A DNA stretch of 20,501 nt from Bacillota bacterium (GTDB taxonomy: Bacteria > Bacillota > Clostridia > Oscillospirales > Ruminococcaceae), in contig JAEXNS010000240.1 in assembly GCA_023439605.1 (NCBI GenBank), forward strand, positions 1-20,501. The letters are read 5' to 3'. The notes under the pieces were generated by a model. It ran no database searches, was not told the origin of the DNA, and worked only from the letters and a program-made list of their open reading frames with translations. This document shows positions 14,763 to 20,501 of the stretch, piece by piece (position 1 is the stretch's first letter; every line of letters starts with the position of its first letter). Position numbers and translations under genes: made by a program.

Positions 14763-14835
14763 ATAGTAAACAAACTACATAAATTACTTTTTAAAGTTTA
14801 TTTATTATTTAACGAATTGAAAATAAAAAAATTAA

Positions 14836-15474
14836 TTATTTATTGTATTTTGTGTTAACACCATATGATAGAACCATTAGGCTGTCACCGAGGTGAACAT
14901 TTTCAACAATGATATCAGAGTTATTTAATTTTAAATCATAATGACTAAAATTCCAAAATGCCTTAATATCTAGTTTTGATAGTTTTTCAACTAACTTTTG
15001 TGCCGAATCTTTTGGAATACATAAAACAGCAATCATAGGAGAGTTATCTTGACAAAACTTCTCTAAAGTATCTATATTTGATACTGTTAAATCTGCAACA
15101 ACTTGTCCGCAAACTTCTTTGTTGTTATCAAAAATTCCAATTAATTCACAACCTCTTTTTGTGAAATCAATGTGTGAAGCAATTGCTTTTCCTAAATTAC
15201 CTGCACCTATTAAAATCGTCTTATTTCTATTATTTACTCCCAATATTTTGCCTATTTCCATTTGTAAATCCTTTACATTATAACCGTAACCTTGCTGACC
15301 AAAGCCACCAAAACAATTTAAATCTTGACGAATTTGTGATGCAGTTAATCCCATTTTTTCAGATAACTCTCTTGAAGAAATCCTTATAAAATTCAAATTG
15401 TCAAGGTCACCTAAAAATCTGTAATAACGAGGTAATCTTTTGATAACCAATGATGAAATAGAGTCTTTTGACAT
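14836..15474 (-). CDS. rex: redox-sensing transcriptional repressor Rex
   Basis: A 212-residue protein of standard Rex length. The N-terminal winged helix contains LPRYYRFLGDL, RISSRELSEKMGLTASQIRQ and DLNCFGGFGQQGYGYNV. The C-terminal Rossmann domain begins TILIGAGNLGKAIASH. Rex binds DNA when NAD+ is high and releases it when NADH accumulates, derepressing fermentation genes. It is a homodimer in the cytoplasm. An AAGGAGG site lies about 8 nt before the ATG. It sits between icd and adhE on the same strand. Candidate operators lie upstream of adhE and of the aconitase gene, which fits a local redox regulon. I found no complete Rex box in front of rex itself. Confidence 0.95.
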   Translation of the reverse strand: MSKDSISSLVIKRLPRYYRFLGDLDNLNFIRISSRELSEKMGLTASQIRQDLNCFGGFGQQGYGYNVKDLQMEIGKILGVNNRNKTILIGAGNLGKAIASHIDFTKRGCELIGIFDNNKEVCGQVVADLTVSNIDTLEKFCQDNSPMIAVLCIPKDSAQKLVEKLSKLDIKAFWNFSHYDLKLNNSDIIVENVHLGDSLMVLSYGVNTKYNK

Positions 15475-15528
15475 GTGTTTTCCTCCTTTATAAATTATTT
15501 TTTATTAAGTTTAAAATCAATTAATTTG

Positions 15529-15572
15529 AATAAATGATAAACGAAATTGTTAAAAATCGTCTATCATTTATT
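15529..15572. terminator. hairpin between icd and rex
   Basis: AATAAATGATA (15529-15539) pairs perfectly with TATCATTTATT (15562-15572), and an inner CGA/TCG pair extends it across a small mismatch. It begins 25 nt behind the icd stop. The minus-strand sequence after it (CAAATTAATTGATTTTA) is not a clean T-run, so it may be a weak terminator or a processing or attenuation structure rather than a full stop. Confidence 0.45.
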
Positions 15573-15596
15573 GTTATTTTTAATAAATTAATCGTA

Positions 15597-16811
15597 TTAT
15601 TGTATTAACTTAACTAGTCTATTGTTTATTTCATGTAAGAAAGTTTCAGAATCAACGGTTTTTTTGTTTTCTATTGAAGAAAGTGAAGCTAAATCTCCTG
15701 TCATAACACCTTCCTCAATGGTAGTAATAGTAGCTTGTTCAAGTTTATCAGCGAAATTAACTAAATCTGAATTATTATCAAGTTCTCCTCTTTTTCTTAA
15801 GGCACCTGTCCAAGCAAAAAGAGTAGCTACTGAGTTTGTAGAAGTTTTATCACCTTTTAAGTGTTTGTAATAATGTCTTTGAACTGTTCCGTGTGCAGCT
15901 TCATACTCATAAACACCTTCTGGAGAAACAAGAACTGAAGTCATCATTGCTAAACTTCCATAAGCAGTAGCAACCATGTCTGACATAACATCACCATCAT
16001 AGTTTTTACATGCCCATATGTATCCACCATCTGAACGAATTACTCTTGCAACAGCATCGTCTATCAAAGTATAGAAATATTCAATACCCATTTCTTCAAA
16101 CTTTTCTTTATAATCACTATTATATATGTCGTTAAATATATCTTTAAATCTATGATCATATTTTTTTGAAATTGTATCTTTTGTTGAGAACCATAAATCT
16201 TGTTTTAAATCTAAAGCATAGTTGAAACAAGATCTTGCAAAACTACTTATACTTTTATCTGTATTATGTATACCTTGAATTATACCAGTTCCTTTAAAAT
16301 CATGAATTGTTTCACGTGTCTCATTTCCATTTTCATCTGTAAAAACTAATTCGGCTTTTCCACTTGATTTTACTTCTATTTCAGTGTTTTTATAAACATC
16401 ACCATAAGCGTGACGGGCAATTGTAATTGGTTTTGTCCAAGTAGGAATAAAAGGAGTAATTCCCTTAACAATAATAGGAGTTCTAAAAACAGTGCCATCT
16501 AAAATAGCTCTGATTGTGCCATTTGGTGATTTCCACATTTCTTTTAGGTTATATTCGCCCATTCTTTCAGCATTTGGTGTAATAGTAGCACATTTTACTG
16601 CAACTCCATATTTTTTTGTTGCTTCAGCACTATCAAAAGTAACTTTATCATTAGTTTCATTTCTGTATTCGAGACCTAAATCATAGTATTCTGTTTTTAA
16701 ATCAACGTATGGAATGATTAAAATATCTTTTATCCATTTCCATAGTATTCTAGTCATTTCGTCTCCGTCCATTTCAACTAATGGTGTAGTCATTTGAATT
16801 TTGTTAGACAT
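15597..16811 (-). CDS. icd: NADP-dependent isocitrate dehydrogenase (eukaryotic-like homodimeric type)
   Basis: A 404-residue protein. It opens with TTPLVEMDGDEMTRILWKWI and continues with VKCATITPNAERM, LKEMWKSPNGTIRAILDGTVFR and the DDAVARVIRSDGGYIWACKNYDGDV metal-binding region, then EAAHGTVQRHYYKHLKGDKTSTN. This is the pattern of the type II NADP-isocitrate dehydrogenases shared by eukaryotes and some Clostridia and Bacteroidetes, not the E. coli Icd type. It makes 2-oxoglutarate and NADPH from isocitrate in the cytoplasm. GGAGG lies 8-9 nt before the ATG. Aconitase, the preceding enzyme of the pathway, is encoded upstream on the same strand, interrupted by a traX-like gene and repeat copy C. 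In a fermenter this branch mainly feeds glutamate synthesis. Confidence 0.95.
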   Translation of the reverse strand: MSNKIQMTTPLVEMDGDEMTRILWKWIKDILIIPYVDLKTEYYDLGLEYRNETNDKVTFDSAEATKKYGVAVKCATITPNAERMGEYNLKEMWKSPNGTIRAILDGTVFRTPIIVKGITPFIPTWTKPITIARHAYGDVYKNTEIEVKSSGKAELVFTDENGNETRETIHDFKGTGIIQGIHNTDKSISSFARSCFNYALDLKQDLWFSTKDTISKKYDHRFKDIFNDIYNSDYKEKFEEMGIEYFYTLIDDAVARVIRSDGGYIWACKNYDGDVMSDMVATAYGSLAMMTSVLVSPEGVYEYEAAHGTVQRHYYKHLKGDKTSTNSVATLFAWTGALRKRGELDNNSDLVNFADKLEQATITTIEEGVMTGDLASLSSIENKKTVDSETFLHEINNRLVKLIQ

Positions 16812-16869
16812 AAAAGAATTCCTCCAAGTATTTATTTGTTATTTTTAATTAATTAAATATTACTGATTT

Positions 16870-16993
16870 TTTATTATTCATCAATATGTATGTTTTACCG
16901 AAGGTTCAGGGCGACTAGAAAAGCCTAGTCGACTACATAAAGTCTAAACCCTCGCGAAATCCTAAACTTTACTTTTAGAGGCTAAATAGTAAC
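16870..16993 (-). mobile_element. MITE-like element, copy C (reverse orientation, 124 bp)
   Basis: Read on the minus strand it starts GTTACTATTTAGCC, contains the core GTAAAGTTTAGGATTTCGCG, and ends TGATGAATAATAAA. The terminal repeats match each other at 9 of 14 positions. The second internal hairpin is CGACTAG/CTAGTCG with loop GCTTTT, in which a C-G pair of copy B has become U-A on both sides. Flanks ctgatttt and cttattta agree at 6 of 8, a possible decayed duplication. It lies between the icd start and the TraX-family stop, whose codon is in the right-hand flank. Confidence 0.75.
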
Positions 16994-16998
16994 CTTAT

Positions 16999-17781
16999 TT
17001 AAGGTAAAAGTATATTTTTTATAAATCCTAAAAGTAAGAGGTGAGCGGGATAGAAAATATAAAAAAATAGTTTATGAAAGTTTGCTTTCTTTTTTGAAAC
17101 TTTATAGTTTTCATTATTGCTTAATTTTCCGTTATACATAGATAAAGGAATTAACGCTAAATAAATAGCTAAATTAAATATGTTTGTAAATATTATATTA
17201 GGATTAAACAAATTATCTTCAAAATCTATGCTTGGTGAAAACATAAGTAAATTTTGTACAAAAGTAGCTATAGAAAATAAGATGGCAGAAAGTTTGAAGT
17301 TACCCTTAGTCATTCCGAAAATACAAACATAAATAACAGAATAAAATGCCCAATCGCCAAATATACTTAAGTATAAAATTAAGATAAAAGATAAAATTTT
17401 TAAAAATATATCTATTTTTTTATTTTTAAGTATAATAAGTGCTACGAGTCCCAAGAACAAAGAATAAATCATACCTAATCTTATAATTGCAAAGTTATAA
17501 AAACAAAATGAAAAAGGTAGTATAGAAATTACTGCAAATATACCCAATCTAAATAAGTATTTTTTTATGTTTGAAGTTTTATAATATCCCTCTGCAATGA
17601 AAAAACACATTATAGGAGCAGTTAATCTACCTATAGAATGCATCAACTGCCCTAAAATGGAATGAGTATTTACAAACAACCATGCAAAATGGTCTATAAA
17701 CATAGCTATAATTGCTATGTATTTTAAGTTTAAAGCTGAAAACTCTACTTTTGTATTTAGCTTTTTAACTAGAGCATTCAT
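16999..17781 (-). CDS. TraX family integral membrane protein
   Basis: A 260-residue, very hydrophobic protein with roughly seven or eight membrane segments. The N-terminal LNLKYIAIIAMFIDHFAWLF and IGRLTAPIMCFFIAEGYYKT with a nearby YLFRLGIFAVISILPF, and the C-terminal FYIFYPAHLLLLGFIKN, are the hallmark segments of the TraX family. TraX of the F plasmid acetylates pilin, but chromosomal Firmicute members are of unknown role and no conjugation genes are near. Its ATG overlaps the aconitase stop by one base (TAATG). I see no good ribosome site, so it is probably translated by coupling to aconitase. The pairing with a central-carbon enzyme has no obvious functional reason. Confidence 0.85.
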   Translation of the reverse strand: MNALVKKLNTKVEFSALNLKYIAIIAMFIDHFAWLFVNTHSILGQLMHSIGRLTAPIMCFFIAEGYYKTSNIKKYLFRLGIFAVISILPFSFCFYNFAIIRLGMIYSLFLGLVALIILKNKKIDIFLKILSFILILYLSIFGDWAFYSVIYVCIFGMTKGNFKLSAILFSIATFVQNLLMFSPSIDFEDNLFNPNIIFTNIFNLAIYLALIPLSMYNGKLSNNENYKVSKKKANFHKLFFYIFYPAHLLLLGFIKNILLP

Positions 17782-19718
17782 TATTTCAACGATTCTCTTG
17801 TATAATCAAGCAATCCACCTGCAAGAATTATATCTTTTGCTCGACCACTTAATTCACATAGAACAGGGATTGATTTACCGTTTGTTTTGTTTACAATAGT
17901 AAGTTCATTTTTTCCTGCTTCTATATCAGATTTTACATTTTCAATATATATTTCATCGTTTAAATTTATGTTGCTATAATCATCTTCATTTACAAAAGTT
18001 AAAGGAAGTATACCAGCATTTATTAGATTTGCCCTATGAATACGAGCAAATGATTTAACTAAAACAGCTTTTACACCTAAATATAACGGAGCCAAGGCAG
18101 CGTGTTCTCTTGAAGAACCTTGACCATAATTTGCACCGCCAACAATAATACTTTTTCCCATAGCTAAAGCTCTATCAGGGAAGTCTGCATCACATACAGT
18201 AAAGCAATGTTTTGAAATTGCAGGAATGTTTGAACGTAAAGGTAATATTTTAGCTCCAGCAGGCATAATATGATCGGTTGTTATATTGTCTTCAACTTTT
18301 AAAGAACATTTTGCAACTATGTCAGTTTCTAAAGGTGAAGTATTTGGGAAAGGCTTAATGTTTGGTCCTCTTAGTATTTCAATACTAGACATATTTTCTT
18401 CTTCGATAGGTGCTACCACCATGTTATCATTTATATCAAAAAATTCAGGTAGTTTAAAGCTAGGCATGTCACCTATTTCTCTTGGGTCTGTAAGAATACC
18501 ATTTATAGCTGAAATAGCAGCCATTTCAGGTGAAACCAGATACACTTGACCATCTTTTGTGCCGGATCTACCTTCAAAGTTTCTGTTAAAAGTACGTAAT
18601 GAAATACCGTTGGAGTTTGGTGATTGACCCATACCTATACAAGGTCCACAAGCACTTTCAAGTATTCTTGCACCAGCTTCAATCATTATAGCAAGGTCTC
18701 CGCTTTTTGCAATCATATTTAAAACCTGTTTTGAACCAGGTGCAATTGATAAAGAAACATCAGGATGTACAGTTCTTCCTTTGAGAACATGAGCAACTTT
18801 CATCATATCCATTAAAGATGAGTTTGTACAAGAACCGATACATACTTGATCTATTTTTATATTTCCTATTTCCTCAACTGATTTGATGTTATCAGGCATA
18901 TGAGGACAGGCCGCAAGTGGAACTAATTTTGATAAATCTATACTTATCACTTCATCATATACAGCATCTTCATCTGCACTTAGCGGAACCCATACATCTT
19001 CACGTTGTTGTGCTTTTAAAAATTCTTTTGTAATTTCGTCAGAAGGGAAGATAGAAGTTGTTGCACCAAGTTCAGCACCCATGTTTGTTATAGTTGCTCT
19101 TTCGGGTACAGATAAAGTTTTGACTCCTTCACCACAATATTCGATGACTTTTCCTACTCCACCTTTTACAGTCATTATTTTCAAAACTTGTAAAATAACA
19201 TCCTTTGCAGATACCCATGGATTTAATTTTCCTGTTAGCTCAACTTTTACTACTTTAGGGTAAGTAATATAGTATGCACCACCACCCATAGCAACTGCAA
19301 CGTCAAGACCACCTGCACCAATAGCTATCATTCCTATACCGCCACCAGTAGGAGTATGGCTATCAGAACCGATCAGAGTTTTTCCTGGAACTCCAAAACG
19401 CTCTAAATGTACTTGGTGACAAATTCCATTACCAGGTCTAGAAAAGTATATTCCATGTTTTTTTGCAATAGAAGCTATAAATCTATGGTCATCAGCGTTT
19501 TCAAATCCGCTTTGTAATGTGTTATGGTCGATATAGGCTACAGAACGTTCTGTTTTTACACGAGGAATACCCATAGCCTCAAATTCAAGGTATGCCATAG
19601 TTCCTGTAGCGTCTTGTGTTAAAGTTTGATCGATTTTAATACCAATTTCTTGACCTTTGATAAATTCACCATCTAAAAGGTGATCTTTAAGAATTTTTTC
19701 TGTTAAAGTTAAACCCAT
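17781..19718 (-). CDS. aconitate hydratase
   Basis: 645 residues counting from the ATG at 19718. An upstream in-frame ATG at 19736 exists, but an AAAGGA site (19728-19733) sits 9 nt before 19718 and inside the longer version, so the shorter start is preferred. The [4Fe-4S] ligands are visible as Cys297 in CIGSCTNSS and Cys357/Cys360 in ESACGPCIGMGQ. Other conserved blocks are SDSHTPTGGGIGMIAIGAGG, the IAPGSKQVLN strand and, in the swivelling domain, NYGQGSSREHAAL. Length and architecture match the short anaerobe-type aconitases rather than the 890-residue AcnA. It interconverts citrate and isocitrate for the icd product encoded downstream. A strong promoter with an overlapping Rex-box-like palindrome precedes it. 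Confidence 0.93.
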   Translation of the reverse strand: MGLTLTEKILKDHLLDGEFIKGQEIGIKIDQTLTQDATGTMAYLEFEAMGIPRVKTERSVAYIDHNTLQSGFENADDHRFIASIAKKHGIYFSRPGNGICHQVHLERFGVPGKTLIGSDSHTPTGGGIGMIAIGAGGLDVAVAMGGGAYYITYPKVVKVELTGKLNPWVSAKDVILQVLKIMTVKGGVGKVIEYCGEGVKTLSVPERATITNMGAELGATTSIFPSDEITKEFLKAQQREDVWVPLSADEDAVYDEVISIDLSKLVPLAACPHMPDNIKSVEEIGNIKIDQVCIGSCTNSSLMDMMKVAHVLKGRTVHPDVSLSIAPGSKQVLNMIAKSGDLAIMIEAGARILESACGPCIGMGQSPNSNGISLRTFNRNFEGRSGTKDGQVYLVSPEMAAISAINGILTDPREIGDMPSFKLPEFFDINDNMVVAPIEEENMSSIEILRGPNIKPFPNTSPLETDIVAKCSLKVEDNITTDHIMPAGAKILPLRSNIPAISKHCFTVCDADFPDRALAMGKSIIVGGANYGQGSSREHAALAPLYLGVKAVLVKSFARIHRANLINAGILPLTFVNEDDYSNINLNDEIYIENVKSDIEAGKNELTIVNKTNGKSIPVLCELSGRAKDIILAGGLLDYTRESLK

Positions 19719-19754
19719 TGTAAACAATCCTTTCATACATTAAATACATATTCT

Positions 19755-19783
19755 ATTTTACCATTAGAAAAGCTAGTTGTCAA
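19755..19783 (-). promoter_or_regulatory. sigma-A promoter of the aconitase-traX unit
   Basis: Minus strand: TTGACA (plus-strand 19778-19783), a 17-nt spacer and TAAAAT (plus-strand 19755-19760). It lies about 37 nt upstream of the preferred aconitase start. The -35 lies inside the palindrome at 19776-19795. Confidence 0.8.
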
Positions 19784-19795
19784 TTAATTCACAAC
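19776..19795. promoter_or_regulatory. candidate Rex operator at the aconitase promoter
   Basis: The plus strand reads GTTGTCAATTAATTCACAAC, a 20-bp palindrome broken by one mismatched pair. The central 18 bases differ from the Rex consensus TTGTGAAwwwwTTCACAA at one position only. It covers the -35 of the aconitase promoter, and rex is encoded 4 kb away on the same strand. This is the best Rex-like site in the window. Confidence 0.65.
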
Positions 19796-19822
19796 TTTTA
19801 TTTGATTTTTATTAAAAAGCGT

Positions 19823-19956
19823 GTTACTATTCAATATCTAAAGGTAAAGTTTGGGGTTTACAAGGGTATCGATTCTGCGGAGTCGACTGTGCTTTCCGAT
19901 CACTTTTGACTTTCGGGGGTATGTATTTTAAATTATGAATGTGGCTGAATTTTAAT
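19823..19956 (+). mobile_element. MITE-like element, copy D (134 bp, decayed right end)
   Basis: The left end GTTACTATTCAATA and the right end GGCTGAATTTTAAT match as inverted repeats at 8 of 14 positions. The core CTAAAGGTAAAGTTT and the first hairpin CGATTC/GAGTCG with loop TGCG are kept (one G-U wobble). The second hairpin is degraded. It has the same length as copy B. No clear target duplication remains. Unlike the other copies it lies between two divergent promoters, not behind a stop codon. Confidence 0.72.
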
Positions 19957-20098
19957 GAAAATGCCAAGTAATTAACAAATAGATGTAAAATGTTACATGA
20001 AAAATAATTATTTAATTATCATTATAATTAAAATATAATGTTTATATATGATTGTATTTTATTTATTTCACAAAATAATTCAAATCATATAATTTATA
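19957..20098. other. AT-rich spacer between divergent units
   Basis: No gene, hairpin terminator or known motif is visible here. It contains the 12-mer TTATATATGATT (20042-20053), whose exact complement AATCATATATAA lies at 20140-20151 on the other side of the sulfate-binding-protein promoter. Confidence 0.5.
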
Positions 20099-20127
20099 TT
20101 GACATAGTAGGAAAAATAGAATATAAT
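20099..20127 (+). promoter_or_regulatory. consensus sigma-A promoter of the sulfate-binding protein gene
   Basis: Perfect TTGACA at 20099-20104, a 17-nt spacer and perfect TATAAT at 20122-20127, about 55 nt before the start codon. The inverted 12-mers at 20042-20053 and 20140-20151 bracket it. No S-box or T-box structure is visible in the short leader. Confidence 0.85.
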
Positions 20128-20181
20128 TTAAAACATAGTAATCATATATAATTAGTAAACATAATTTAAGGAGGAAATTTT

Positions 20182-20501
20182 ATGAAAAAGAAAAAATATT
20201 TACTGTTAGGACTTTCAGTATCTATATTAGGGGTAATCTTGATAGGAGGATGTGGTTTACAAAATACATCAAAAAATCAAGATGAAAAAACAGAGAGTAA
20301 ATTATCTAAAGTAGATAATTTAGAAATAACAAATATTTCATATGATCCTACTAGAGAGTTTTATGAGGATTATAACAAAAAGTTTTCCGAATATTGGAAT
20401 GAAAAAACTGGTCAATCGGTTACCATAACCCAATCTCATGGTGGTTCAGGAAAACAAGCTCGTGCAGTAATTGAGGGAATGGAAGCAGATGTTGTTACAC
20501 T
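20182..20501 (+). CDS. sulfate/thiosulfate ABC transporter substrate-binding lipoprotein, N-terminal part (3' end outside window)
   Basis: 106 codons are visible, running off the window. AAGGAGG (20168-20174) lies 7 nt before the ATG. The signal sequence MKKKKYLLLGLSVSILGVIL ends in the lipobox Ile21-Gly-Gly-Cys24, so the mature protein would be lipid-anchored on the outer face of the membrane. A charged linker follows, then NISYDPTREFYEDYNKKF, and SVTITQSHGGSGKQARAVIEG with MEADVVTL, the sulfate-binding-protein signatures of the Sbp/CysP family. It would deliver sulfate or thiosulfate to a CysTWA-type permease presumably encoded downstream. It is a sulfur-supply gene, which matches the trans-sulfuration pair at 4936-7249. 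Confidence 0.92.
   Translation, partial: MKKKKYLLLGLSVSILGVILIGGCGLQNTSKNQDEKTESKLSKVDNLEITNISYDPTREFYEDYNKKFSEYWNEKTGQSVTITQSHGGSGKQARAVIEGMEADVVT

Noticed and set aside
1..20501. CRISPR arrays, rRNA, tRNA or prophage genes
   Set aside because: No regularly spaced direct repeats of CRISPR size, no rRNA or tRNA sequence recognised, and no phage structural or integrase genes seen. The only repeats are the MITE-like family and the 522-bp coding repeats.

Overview
The window is a strongly AT-rich stretch of a bacterial chromosome, most likely from an anaerobic, low-GC Firmicute of the class Clostridia. The reasons are the AdhE/Rex fermentation pair, a thioredoxin reductase without NADPH motifs (a clostridial type), strong AGGAGG ribosome sites, consensus TTGACA-N17-TATAAT promoters, and secreted cohesin/dockerin proteins. 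I cannot name genus or species.

Layout. 1-2069 (+): end of asd, then dapA and dapB, three consecutive steps toward diaminopimelate/lysine, closed by a hairpin. 2171-4671 (+): a thioredoxin-reductase-like flavoprotein, an MsrA-like protein and a PhzF-family protein. 4936-7249 (+): two PLP enzymes of sulfur amino acid metabolism (a gamma-family trans-sulfuration enzyme and a MalY/PatB C-S lyase) behind a consensus promoter that overlaps a perfect 23-bp palindrome. 7549-11832 (+): a four-gene secreted cluster made of three paralogues with a signal peptide, a single dockerin-type loop, a variable domain and a nearly invariant 174-residue C-terminal domain, plus one cohesin-like protein that ends in a two-loop dockerin. 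11858-19718 (-): adhE, rex, NADP-isocitrate dehydrogenase, a TraX-family membrane protein and aconitase. 20182-end (+): start of a sulfate-binding lipoprotein gene.

How the genes may work together. Aconitase and isocitrate dehydrogenase form the citrate-to-2-oxoglutarate branch, AdhE is the NADH-disposing ethanol enzyme, and Rex is the NADH/NAD sensor. Rex-box-like palindromes overlap the -35 elements of both the aconitase and adhE promoters, so this minus-strand block looks like a redox-controlled unit. The PLP enzymes and the sulfate-binding protein are both tied to sulfur acquisition.

Two items stand out. (1) The cohesin plus half-dockerin cluster looks like a small extracellular protein-assembly system with no visible carbohydrate-active enzyme. 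Its shared C-terminal domain has no function I can assign. (2) A family of five dispersed elements of about 100-134 bp has terminal inverted repeats related to GTTACTATTCAGCC. One copy has a perfect 8-bp target duplication and another has 7 of 8. An internal hairpin shows compensatory changes between copies, and four of the five copies sit within about 30 bp of a stop codon. These look like MITEs that may act as 3'-end RNA structures.
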